Shown piece after piece: positions 34,171 to 44,800 of a DNA stretch of 64,000 nt; within the stretch, counting starts at the first letter, position 1, and each line of letters starts with the position of its first letter. The notes below the pieces were generated by a model, which had not been told where the DNA came from, made no database searches, and saw nothing but the letters and a program-made list of their open reading frames with translations. The position numbers and the translations under genes were made by a program. The DNA is from Anniella stebbinsi (Eukaryota; Chordata; Lepidosauria; Squamata; Anniellidae): the NCBI GenBank assembly GCA_029215795.1, contig JARDYH010000007.1:18387763-18451762 (forward strand), given 5' to 3'.

Positions 34171-35020
34171 ATGAGAGCACAATGGAGCTGGTCTCTCAGC
34201 AGAGCAGACAGAGGGGCCCTGCTTCCCATCTCTCCCTCTGGTGCAGCCTGATGGAAAGGCTAGCAAGGGAAACCCTCCAAGGAGACCACTTCTGAGCATT
34301 TCCTGTGTGCGTTCAAGTAGACACTGCATGGAAGCATGCCTCCCCTCACCACACTACAAAGCTCTGGAATTTTGCCTGCACCAAACAGGTGCAACAGTCA
34401 TGGCTCCAGCACAATGCCAGACCTCACAAAAGCTGCCAATGCAATCAAGGAGGCACAGAGAAAGCAAGAAAATCACGTGAGCATCTGCCCCCTTTCCGGC
34501 ACTCCCCTCGAGATCTTCTCCAAGCTGATCTGAAACCATCATTCATTGTACCCCAGCACCTAAGTGAGGCAAACTCAGGTAGTTTGTCACTGTTTTGCAG
34601 AAGAGAGGTGGCTGAAATCCAGAGTTAAAACAGAACCGTGGTCAAGCTGCCAAGCTTGTCTTATCAACGGAGGCCAAACGCCTTCCTCGCACCTCCGTTA
34701 AAAAAAAAAGAGGGGGGAAATTAAAGCACTTAGCAAGACACTCTTGGCTTCATTCCAGGCACAACACGGAGATGTGTTTATTCTGTCGGCTTGGAGGGCA
34801 AACGGCTGTTATGAGCCAAGTACAAACAAGCTGCCGGAAGACGCTTGGCCCTAAATCAAGGGACAGCAGGGATATGGAAGTGGAGGAAAGGAGGCCTTTT
34901 GAGATAAACCCTTGCAGTGCAATCAAAGGGCAGATGGATGAAGCGGAAAGCAAACCCTACTTGCATGCAAAAAGCCCATTTTGGTAGGACTCACTTAGAT
35001 GGGCCAGTGGCATCAACAGC

Positions 35021-35134
35021 CTTCTGCAACCTGGTGTCCTGCAGATATATTGGACTGCATTTCCCGCCCTTGGCCATGCCTGCTGGGAATGATGGGACTT
35101 GTAGTCCAATACATCTGGAAGGTTGTGCTGCAGC
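35021..35134. mobile_element. Foldback MITE, family B
   Basis: The arms are 'tgcaacctggtgtcctgcag' with 'tattggactgcatttcccg' and 'gggacttgtagtccaataca' with 'tctggaaggttgtgctgca'. Confidence 0.75.
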
Positions 35135-35693
35135 AATGAGGATGCTAAAAGGGAAAATTAAGCACCTGCCCAGAGTGATACTCAGGGATGCAATCTGTTA
35201 AGGGGCTTGGGGCGGATGAACAGTCTTAAGCGTTCTAATGATCCGCACCCCAATTCCCAGTCTACATAAGCTCAGGGCTGTTCCGCACAACTATGCAGTT
35301 CAGGGCACACTTGCAACGAACAGAATCACCTGAATCTCTTGCCACAAGACAAACCTCTGCTTTGAGCACCACTTCCAAACCTACACTTGGAAGCTGTGCA
35401 ATCCTTCCCAAAAAAATAAAAAGACTAGCTTGCCACCATGGCAAACAAGTCACGCAGGCCATGTGCCCCATTCACAGCCTAATCCAGACAAGAAGAGGAA
35501 AACACCTAGTCAGAAACAGAATGGTTGCACCAACTGGCCATTAAGATAATGTCAGATGAGAGAATAAGAGATGCAGGTTGTTAGACGGCATTTAAGTTAG
35601 TATGTCCCATTTTCCACCAATGGTAACATACTCTGTTGCTAAGTATCATCACACATTGAGGCTTGATGTCACTTTCTAAACTGGAGATAAGAA

Positions 35694-35848
35694 TATAAGA
35701 ACATAAGAAGAGCCATGCTGTTCACACAGTGGCCAACCAGCTGCCCATGGGAGACCCACAAGCAGGACATGAATGCAACACCATCCTCCTGCCCATGTTC
35801 CCCAGCAACTGGTGTATGCAGGCTTCCTGCCTCTGATTCTGGAGGTAG
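35694..35848 (-). mobile_element. CR1-like LINE tail (antisense)
   Basis: It contains 'agaacataagaagagccatg', 'ttcacacagtggccaaccag' and 'catgttccccagcaactggt'. The segment 'ctggatcagaccaagggtcc' is deleted. Confidence 0.75.
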
Positions 35849-36003
35849 GATCAGGGCAGGATTTTGGAAAGAGAAGCCCAGGACCCCACTCAATAGTATG
35901 TGCAGGAGGGTCCCCAAATGCAGCAGGGCTGGCTTACCACATTTTGAAGTAAGTGAAGTAATACACACTACCATCTCGAGAGGAGACTTTGGTTATGATC
36001 CTT

Positions 36004-36245
36004 AAGAGAGCCAGTGTGGTGGTTAGAGTATTGAACTGGGGTCTCGGGAGATCCGGGTTCTAGTCCCCACTCGGCCATTAAGCTCACTGGGCAATTTGGG
36101 GCCCATCACGGACTCTCAGCCTAACCTACCTCACCGGGTTGTTGTGAGGATAAAATGGAGGGGGGAACCACATAAGCCGCCTGAGGTTTTCTTACAAGAG
36201 GGGGAGAAAGGCGGGATATAAATGTAATAATAAATAAAAATTAAT
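36004..36245 (+). mobile_element. tRNA-derived SINE (sense, nearly full length)
   Basis: It starts 'gagagccagtgtggtggtta' (A-box region) and continues with 'gatccgggttctagtcccca' (B box), the conserved body 'cactgggcaatttgggg' and 'ctcagcctaacctacctcac', and a tail 'ggcgggatataaatgtaata' ending in an AT-rich 3' end. Confidence 0.85.
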
Positions 36246-36499
36246 TAATTAAGTTCCAGTGTCTAAACATGAACTCACTCCACCATTGCAGCCTGCATAA
36301 CACAGCCCAAGCAAAATCTGGAAATCCATGGCAATCGGCTCTATTAAGAAGCACCCAACCTCAGCAACAGACGCTTCGCCCATTCCAACCAGTTCCATGC
36401 AATTTCCTCTTTACTGGGCCTCCCAATCTTGGTTTAGGGAAGCCAAGACCCTCTCCCCCCCCCCCCCCACCTCCCTCTTTCTCCCCATAGGATTATAAA

Positions 36500-36610
36500 C
36501 GGAGCCTTGCAGGATTGCACACTTTGGACCCGTTTCCCACAGCCACAATGGCCCACCAGAGGCCCCCAGGAAGCCCAAAAGCAGGACATGCGCGCAACAG
36601 TTCGTTCCCC
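36500..36610 (-). mobile_element. CR1-like LINE fragment (antisense)
   Basis: It contains 'cccacagccacaatggccca' and 'aggaagcccaaaagcaggac', followed by 'atgcgcgcaacag', matching the tail of the CR1-like group. A pure C run lies just upstream at about 36454-36468. Confidence 0.5.
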
Positions 36611-36726
36611 CAGCCCCATATGCTCCGAGCCCCTCACTCACATTTCTGGGCTCCAGTGGCTAGCAGAACTGCGCGGCTCTCCAAGCTGGAGCGTGAGGGG
36701 AAGTGAAGTCCCAGGCAGTTACTCAC

Positions 36727-36860
36727 CCCGCCTCCTGTTTCTAAGCAACAGCGAGTTCCTGCCGCAGGTTAGAACCGGAACAGAGGCTGCTGGGAAGTGT
36801 AGTTCTCTTTCTCCCCCCTTCCTCCCAGGCCCACGCGTTAGTTATCCCTAGGGAGAGCGC
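36727..36860 (-). promoter_or_regulatory. ENKD1: Probable ENKD1 promoter and non-coding first exon
   Basis: A minus-strand donor CGGG|GTGAGTAA ends a possible first exon at 36727. Upstream on the minus strand lie an X-box-like GTTGCTTAGAAAC (36749-36737) and a ZNF143-like AACTACACTTCCCAGCAGC (36804-36786), in a GC-richer stretch free of recognised repeats. In human, ENKD1 and C16orf86 start close together and diverge, so this may also serve C16orf86. The start site is inferred. Confidence 0.5.
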
Positions 36861-37224
36861 CACATCTCTACCAGGATTAAAACAGCGTTTGCATACTTTC
36901 CACGCAACTCTTGAAATATCGTCAACTCTCCTCCTCTTGCTGCTCCTCTCCAAAAAATCATTTCTAGGTTTCTGATCAACTCCTGAAGAGGAACCCTCAG
37001 ACCCAGTACTGTGATCCAGCACCCATAAGTCATTAGATTGAGAGAGGTCGTGGTGGGAATCTCTCAACTGTCCTTTTCAAGTTCTCTACGTGCCTTGTTA
37101 AATCTAGGGAAGCTAAAGAAACGCTCGATTTTAAGTAGTTTTTAAAAAGCGATTATTTTTGTTGTTTTAAACACACATCACACAATAATTCTTTCAACCT
37201 TACCTGGATGGCAGGAGATACAGG

Positions 37225-37502
37225 GATGGGGAACATAAGAGCCATGCTGGATCAGAGCAAGGGTCCATCTAGTCTTTTCACACCTGGGGCACTCTTCCCT
37301 GATCATTCACCACATGAGCTGGGGCTGATGGGAGCTGGGAGCCCAAAACCTGGATGTACACCAGTTACTGAGGAACATGAGTGGGAGGGTGCTGTTGCAC
37401 ACAAGTCCTGCTTGTGAATTTCCCATGGGCAGCTGTGTGAACAGAATGCCAGACTAGATGGACCCTTGGCCTGATCCAGCAAGGCTCTTCTAATGTTCTT
37501 AG
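37225..37502. mobile_element. Two CR1-like tails facing each other
   Basis: 37225-37290 is antisense ('gccatgctggatcagagcaa') and 37360-37502 is sense ('cagttactgaggaacatgag', 'actagatggacccttggcct'). Together they form an inverted pair. Confidence 0.65.
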
Positions 37503-37737
37503 GGCTTCAGTTTCTCCATCCCTGTCTATGAAAAGGACCTTCTTGGTGGTGGCACTGCAGTTATGGAATCCACTAAGGCAGTTAAACATGCAAATCATAT
37601 GCACACATGCTTACTTGGGAATAAAACCCACTGAACTGAAGGAGACTAACTTTGGAATAAACATGATTGGTCTTGAGCATTTGTGTTTATTGTTTTAATT
37701 GTGTTACATTGATCCTGTTGCAGTTAATTTAATTTAT

Positions 37738-37810
37738 GTAATTATTTTATTTTATTCCATTTATATACTGCCCCATAGCCCAAGCTCTCTGGGCGGTTTA
37801 CAAAAATTTA
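37738..37810 (-). mobile_element. L2-like LINE tail (antisense)
   Basis: It contains 'atttatatactgccccatag' and 'caagctctctgggcggttta', the reverse of the tail at 32400-32485. It lies in AT-rich DNA. Confidence 0.55.
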
Positions 37811-38216
37811 TTGTTAAAGAGACTTCTTATTTTATGTGTCATCAGGTTGTATTTATTTATTTTGTTAGCTGGTTTGAAAGTATTGTAGATACAGAGAAAC
37901 AGGTTATAAATAATATATTTTTTAAAAAAAATCAAAACAAACTTTATAACGGTAATTGGGAACACATCATATAACTCACATTATTATTCAAAACACTTCA
38001 CATAACTACATTATATTGTTGTAATTTTCACAACAGCCTTCTAGGGTTGGTTATTATTATTATTTCCACATTCCAGAGGGAGCTGGGCTGAAACAGAGAG
38101 AACTGCTTGCTTCAGGCCACCTAGTGATCCAATGGCAAGAGACAGATTCATAGGAAGAGGAAGATTCAAAACAATGGATTAGCCAATTCTAGTGTATTAG
38201 GCTGCAATCCTGTACA

Positions 38217-38478
38217 CCAGCTTTCCCCAATCTTCAGTTGTTTTAGACTACAACTACCATCACTGTATTTTTTATTTTTTTATTACATTTATATCTTGCC
38301 TTTTTTCCCTTTTGGAAAGAACCCAAGGCAGCTTACATCCTCCTCCTCCTCCTCTCCATTTTTATCCTCACAACAACCCTCTGAGATAGGTTATCATCTC
38401 TGATCATTGGCCACACTGGCTGGAGCTAAAGAGAATTGTAGTCCAAAATATCTGGAGAGCACCAGGTTGAGGAAGGTT
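38217..38478. mobile_element. Foldback MITE, family B, split by a SINE end
   Basis: 38217-38265 is the left arm ('ccccaatcttcagttgtttt', 'agactacaactaccatcac') and 38393-38478 the right arm ('gagaattgtagtccaaaata', 'tctggagagcaccaggttga'). Between them, 38267-38392 is the 3' part of an antisense tRNA-derived SINE ('acccaaggcagcttacatcc', 'tcctcacaacaaccctctga'). Confidence 0.7.
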
Positions 38479-38794
38479 TCTATACACACTTACTGGGGAG
38501 AAAATCCATGCTGAACTCAATGGGGCTTACTTCTGAGTAGACAAGTACAGGACTGCGCTTCTGAACATTACCCATATTTGCTGTGTAGAACATCCGCCTT
38601 CAGAGGCAGAACACCAGCTGCCTTTCTGCCCTGCTTGAGAACTTCCCCAAAACAACTGCTTGGCTGATGTGGGAAATTGGATGCTGGACTTGGTAAAAAT
38701 TTGGTTTCATTCTGCAAAGCACTTCTTACACTCTTATGATTTTTCACTTGCTTGCTTAGCCACTGCTATGCTATACAGTATCTAGCTACAAATT

Positions 38795-39173
38795 TATGAA
38801 AGTGAAGCTGATCGATGGGCGATTCAGGACATATAAGAGGAAGTACTTCTTCACACAGCACATAGCTAAACTATGGAATTCACTACCACAAGATGTGGTG
38901 ATGGCCACCAAATTGGATGGCTTTAAAAGGGAGTTGGATAAATTCCTGGAGAAGACTGTGGCTACTAGTCCCGATGGCTAAGTGCAACCTCCAGTATCGC
39001 AGGAAGTAAGCCTGTATACGCTAGTTGCTGGGGAGCATGGGTGTGAGGGTGCTGTGGCACAATGTCCTACTCGCGGGTCCCTGGTCAACAGCTGGTTGGC
39101 CACTGTGTGACCAGAGTGCTGGACTAGATGGACCCTTGATCTGATCCAGCCTGATTCTTCTTATTTCCTTATG
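38795..39173 (+). mobile_element. CR1-like LINE 3' end
   Basis: It contains 'gaagctgatcgatgggcgat', 'ttcacacagcacatagctaa', 'aaattcctggagaagactgt', 'cagctggttggccactgtgt' and 'actagatggacccttgatct'. Confidence 0.85.
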
Positions 39174-39604
39174 TTAATACCTATTCCGCATGCTCTGCCA
39201 CTGCTTCAGTTTGGCCTACAACCACCAACAGAGCAGAGAAGACAGAATGCTGCCGGCCTTGCGTAGCCTAGCAACCAGTACTAAGGGAAGGCTGAGGGAT
39301 ACCTGCAGGACCTGACAACCACCACTACCACCACTGGACAGAGCAGACTGCTGCTCCCTGTGAGAACTTACCTGTGCTTCAATCTCAACAGACTGTCACA
39401 GCCCCGGTGGGGAACACATATTTCTCTTAACCTTGGGGAGATCAAACGGCCAAAACCTACCCAGCTCAAGTCCTCCTTGATTTGAATGATGGCTCCAGGG
39501 GACTTGAAGTGATGGTCGTGGGATATCAAGACATGGTCCTTGCATCCCAGTTGGAAGATAATTTCTTTTTCCTCCCACTCACAACCAGCAGAATCATATG
39601 TTAA

Positions 39605-39845
39605 AATCTGTATGGCTGAATTCGGACAACACATTAAGCAACTGAGGGTGGGGGGAACAATCGTCAGTTGTGTTGCTTATTGTGTTGTGTGGAGGGTAAC
39701 ACGCCGCTCACAAACTACTGACGGTATATTATTCCGCCCAGATAAGCAACTGAGTGAAACAACTGGCTTGCAAGTTGTTTAGCTTGAAGCCAGTTGTTTA
39801 AAGTGTTGTGTGGAGGGTGAGTGGGTTAATGACATGTGGTGAGTG
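39605..39845. mobile_element. Foldback MITE with GTTGTGTGG ends
   Basis: Left 'aattcggacaacacattaag' and right 'aaagtgttgtgtggagggtg' are inverted. Internal 'aacaactggcttgcaagttg' and 'gcttgaagccagttgtttaa' form a second hairpin. Words resemble the element at 1298-1513. Confidence 0.55.
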
Positions 39846-41041
39846 GGTTAAAACACAAGCCCATAGAGGCAGGCAGTAAGAGTGACTAAAGCGGCAGCTG
39901 CCACTCTGCTACAACTGGTGCAACTTGCAGAGGCTGCTGGGATAGAACTGGGAGGACTGAGGGAGGGGAGAGGGGCGGGGACTGTGTCAGTCAAATGCTG
40001 GGTTGACTATTAGTCCACTCAACGCCAGCCTCAACCACCCACAGTTGTGTAGGAATAGGTCCCAGTCATTTATTATAGATTAGTTACCATCTTGAATGAG
40101 ATGTTAGCACCATTTTTGCATTTACAATGAGCATACAAAAGAATAGTGAGATAGAGATGGCATAGCATAGCGATTCATGGCATGCTCCTATACAGAAGTA
40201 AACCCCATTATATTCAATGGGACTTACTCCCATTGGAAGTTCATATAGGACTGCAGCCTAACAGATGGACTTACAATTCAGGAAGCTTCAGATCCAAATC
40301 TCTCCTCTTCCATTAACTCACTAGGTTACCTTAGACCACAACAGTGTGAAAACTTGCATGTGTGAATGCATTACAAGGCAAGGCAGAGTTTTTATATCTC
40401 CTTCCATAACCTCAGTGCTTTTCAATGGAATCAGTCAGTTCAGCTGTTCAAATGCCAATCTTCATATATGCAGGAATCATATGATGGGCCTGGATGCTCT
40501 ATATGCAGGTCAAATGATGGGCCTGGATCCTCTATATACAGGTCAAATGTTCTGTACAGTGTTCGTGGGGGTGGGGGGAATAAAGGAAGGCAATGGTACA
40601 ATTCACTGCTGCTAAATAAATGTGCTTCATAAACGAGGGCCTTTAGCCTCAATGGCATTTATCTCCTTGGTACACAAAGCCAATCAACAGCTACCGCAAT
40701 ACAGACGACCCATTTAAGAAACGTCAAGTGTATTCAAAAGTTAACATGTTTTCATAACCCTATTAAGAGCTGTGCTAATTGAAGAACAGTTTTCAAATTA
40801 AAATGATCAGAGTAAACGGCAAAGTGCAAGAGGAGCTGTTGCTACCAAAAGACAGTACTAACAATTATGAAAGGAGTCTTAAAATATAGGGTTCAGTTGA
40901 GTCATGTTAAGAAACAATTCACTAAAGATGATGCCAACTTGATACTCGCTTATCCAGAAGCCTTTACAATGAATATTTTGGATGGTCAATTTGTTCTTAG
41001 GGTAGCCCTTGAATCAAATGGGCAAATTAGAGTTATACCAG

Positions 41042-41170
41042 AGTAGGCAATCTGATGTCCCTCCCCCCATGTTTTGGATACAACTCCCATAATCCCTGAT
41101 AATTATTACCCATGCCCACTGGGGTGATGGGCATTGTTGTCCAAAACACTAGAAGGCGCCACGTTGCCTA
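41042..41170. mobile_element. Foldback MITE, family B
   Basis: The arms are 'gtaggcaatctgatgtccct' with 'catgttttggatacaactcc' and 'attgttgtccaaaacactag' with 'aaggcgccacgttgcctat'. Confidence 0.75.
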
Positions 41171-41709
41171 TTCTTAAGTTAATACTATTACTGTAATCTT
41201 CACACATTTTAGACCGAACTGTCACATTAATATCAAACTATGACATAAGATGCACTTCTCAACTTTCTATGTGGGCTTATTTTTCTTCTTCTCTCTTTAC
41301 GATTACCAGATGCAAAGGAAGGAAAACCTCGTGCATTTTTAGTAGGTGTACAGAAGAGCAAAGATTTGCAGGCAGAAAACTGCACAACGCACAGGTGAAA
41401 GCATCCATGCCTACCACAATACCTTCTTCTACACAGTTATTAAATATCACCTTTGTTTCCTCTGCAGACTTTCTTTTTCTGTGCCACATCCCTCTTTAAA
41501 ACAACTCCCACCCATCCATCCCCATCCCCATACACACACACAAAAGACATCAGTGATGGTGCCACATCTCGCATGACCTTGGTCCTAAACCTACCAGTGA
41601 AATCTATCGTTCTGTTAAGATTGGAAACCCTATTTTGCCTTTCTTCCCATGCAAAAATAAAGGCCTTTCTGGGCTGAATCATTTCCGAACTTTTCCCTCT
41701 CTGAAGGAA

Positions 41710-41826
41710 ATGACTAGTTCTACAAAGAGCCCCAATGAGAAGAAATCTGGAGGGAAGACTGCACCTGCTCACTTCCTGTTCCAGCTGGCTGCAGCCTTGG
41801 ACAACCCAACCATCAAGTCGCTGGAG
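41710..41826 (+). CDS. C16orf86: C16orf86 coding exon 1 (start of HSF-like domain)
   Basis: ATG at 41710 is preceded by an acceptor-like 'tttccctctctgaag', so the exon may begin at 41707 with an untranslated exon further upstream. It encodes MTSSTKSPNEKKSGGK, then FLFQLAAALDNPTIKSLE, and ends at donor GAG|GTAAAG in phase 0. If the exon extends upstream instead, the open frame would add 25 residues from 41635. Confidence 0.82.
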
Positions 41827-44800
41827 GTAAAGGATTAACCACTGTTTATGCGAAAAAGTATGTGAATACACTCAGTGCAGGATACTGCAGCAGGTATGGG
41901 AAGAAAGTAGATCTCCAGATGTTTTGGACTTCAACACCCAGCATTCCCCACCATTGGCCATGCTAGCAGTGGCTTCTGGGAACTGGAGAAAGAAAATGGA
42001 GGGAACCAGGTTGGGGAAGGCTGGTCTACTGACAGTGAGAACAATCCATGCTGGAAAGTGTGCTCCAGAGCAGGGCTGGGGAGAAGGTAGATCTCCAGAT
42101 GTTTTGGACTTCCCCTCAAAGAAACCCCTGCTAGCATGGCCAATCAAGAATGCTGGGAGTTGAAGTCCAAAATATCTTGAGATCTACCTTCTACCCTCGC
42201 CTCCTCTGGAGGCAGTGGAAGGGTGTTAGACAGAGCCTGCCACAGTTTTGTCTCTCTGTGGCCCCAACTACATGTTATGATAAAAGTGTGGTCTGATTGG
42301 ATTAGTTTGTTTGGATTTGTTTGCATGTTGGTTAAATAGCCCAGTCAGAGTCAGGATCAGGACTGCTTGTTAGGGTTTAACCCTTCCCCTGCCATATTGC
42401 GATCCTGATGAAAACCACTCTCCTCCATTCTCTTTCTTTCACTTTCACCCCCCCCCCCCCCTGCTGTTTGCTGCAGAAAGGTAGTCACTTCCTCTTGGGA
42501 GCAGAAAGCTTAGAGCAGAAACTCTCTGGTGATGCCTCCTTGCTAGCCTTCTCCAAAATTTGTTCCAGGACCCAGGATGATTCATTTCCAGCTCACCCTT
42601 AGACAGCCATGACCTGAAAGCATTCCCTGGCCCTGTGAAACTTCCATGAAGTGACAAACGTCACGGGCTGTTGGCTCAACATAAATTCAAACACAAGACC
42701 TGCACCTTTCCTTCTGTAGTGATCATGCAACTTAGTCTTTGTTCTTCCCATTGGCCTCTTGCACTGAGTAACCGTGTATGTGTTCCCACAGTGGCACGAA
42801 GATGGGAAGGGCATTCTCCTCCGCACCAAGCTATATGAAGAAGAGATCCAGAGGCATCAAGAACTGTTTCCAGAACTCAAGAATCTGAAATCAGTTTCTG
42901 TGCTCCAGGCCTGGCTGGCAACCTATGGCTTTAAAGCAAGAATGACAAAGTAGGTCATCATGAAGTGATTTCTGTATCTGCCCCACAGCACAGATGTACA
43001 GCACATGGGAAAGGGAAGGGGGTCCTGTTCTTGGCATCAAATAAAAAAATATATTAAAGATAACAGATAGCAGTTCTGGTAGAAACCTCTGTCCAAGGCA
43101 TTGGAGAGCCACTGCCTGATAGGATCACTGGTCTATGACTCGCTGTAAGAGTTTAACGAAGAGATGTTCAAAATGCTGCATTGTGAACATATTGTTGAGG
43201 TTCCAGCACTAATAACATAACCTGACAATGCAAGGAAAACAGAATGAGGGTGCTGCAGTATGGGGAAACAGTGGCAGTAGCTCCCACAGCCATTCCTTCT
43301 GATTCTACTCATCGTTTTTCCTCTGTAGGAGTACAGTAGTAGACTGAGTGGCACACACACCACGCTCCCTAAGCTAGCCTGCTGCCTTAGGTGCAAGTGG
43401 AGGATGCTGCCCTATTGGTATTGCCAGTGCTGAAAATTCAATTGCCAGTCTAGTTGGCTTCTGTACATGGAATTGGGCAGGATGGTGGTGCTACCTTGTC
43501 CTTCATTGCAGGCAGCAAAATGTCTTGGACAGGCCCTTGCTCCTACTGGCAGTGAACTGATGACCTAAGAGCTTCAAGACTGAAAAAGGCTGGTGGCCGC
43601 ATGAATAGAGAGCTGCTCTTCCCAGAGGGATTTCATTGCAGCACATGACTTTTACCTGCAGACAGAGTGTTTGACAGGAAAAACAGAGGAAGGCTGTCAG
43701 GACTTAACAAACCATAGAATTATAGAATAGTAGAGTTGGCAGGAGCTTATAAGGTCATCAAGTCCAACCCCCTGCTCAGTGCAGGAATAGGGCCTAAGGT
43801 CTCCAATGGATCATGGGAGGCTCACTGGAACCACATCTGCTCTCCCTTCTTTCTTCTCATTCCTTGTTATTATTTGTTATTATTATTTATTGCATTTCTC
43901 TACCGCCCCATAGCTAAAGCTCTCTGGGCAGTTTGCAAAGATTTAAAAAAAACATTAAAAATTACATTATACATGAAAACATATAAACAGAGAGCACACA
44001 CAGACACAACGTATATCTAAATTTAATTTGAAACAATTTCGTTTTAAGATCTTGATCCCAATGTCTTGTTTCTATCCCACGGGACTGAATCCAACATGCT
44101 CACTTTCCCTCACAGAACCGACACTGACATGCTTGCTTTCCAGCATGCAGGCTTCAAGAAACTCCCTCCCAGGGCAGAGGAGGCAGAGGGTCCCAAAGCG
44201 GAAGTGTCACTCATGCCAAAACAGTCCAAGAAATCCAAGAAAAGGAAAAACACCCTGGATATCACAACGATCCCATCCGCCAACCCAGGGGGATCCTTGC
44301 CTCCAGAGTCTGCAGGTGTAGAGAGTGAGTCCACAAAGAAATGGATGCAGTTACAAGCCAGGTCTCCCTCAGCAGACGGAGGTCTGGGAGGTGGGGCTGA
44401 TGGCTTGGCTGTGCCAGGAATACTAATATTTCAGTGTATTGCTATCTGGGGCAGGGATTTCTGACTGGTAGAAGACAAAAGAATTCTACTACTTTCCACA
44501 GTGAGGATTTGGAGATAAAGATAGCAGTCACTTATGAGTTGTATCTTATGAAGATGGTGCAACCGTTCAAGCACCAGAAAGTCAAGCAGGATAGATGCTT
44601 CTAGCCTTCAGCCATGTGACTGAAAACCATCTCTAATTCCCAGCACTTTCTTTGTGCGCTTCTTCAGAAAGTGTACAAACAGGTACTAAAACCAGGCAGT
44701 TGCCGTTGCTTGAACTACCAATGGCTTTCTCTCAAACACTTTTCGACATGGGGGAATTGGGTGTTCTGGAGATTAGCTCTTCATCAAGCGGTATAAACAG

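Noticed and set aside
41710..44324. The HSF-like exons as a separate gene upstream of C16orf86
   Set aside because: Exon 3 carries both the last HSF strand (AFQHAGF) and the C16orf86 basic block (KKSKKRK), and all phases agree, so one gene is the simpler reading.
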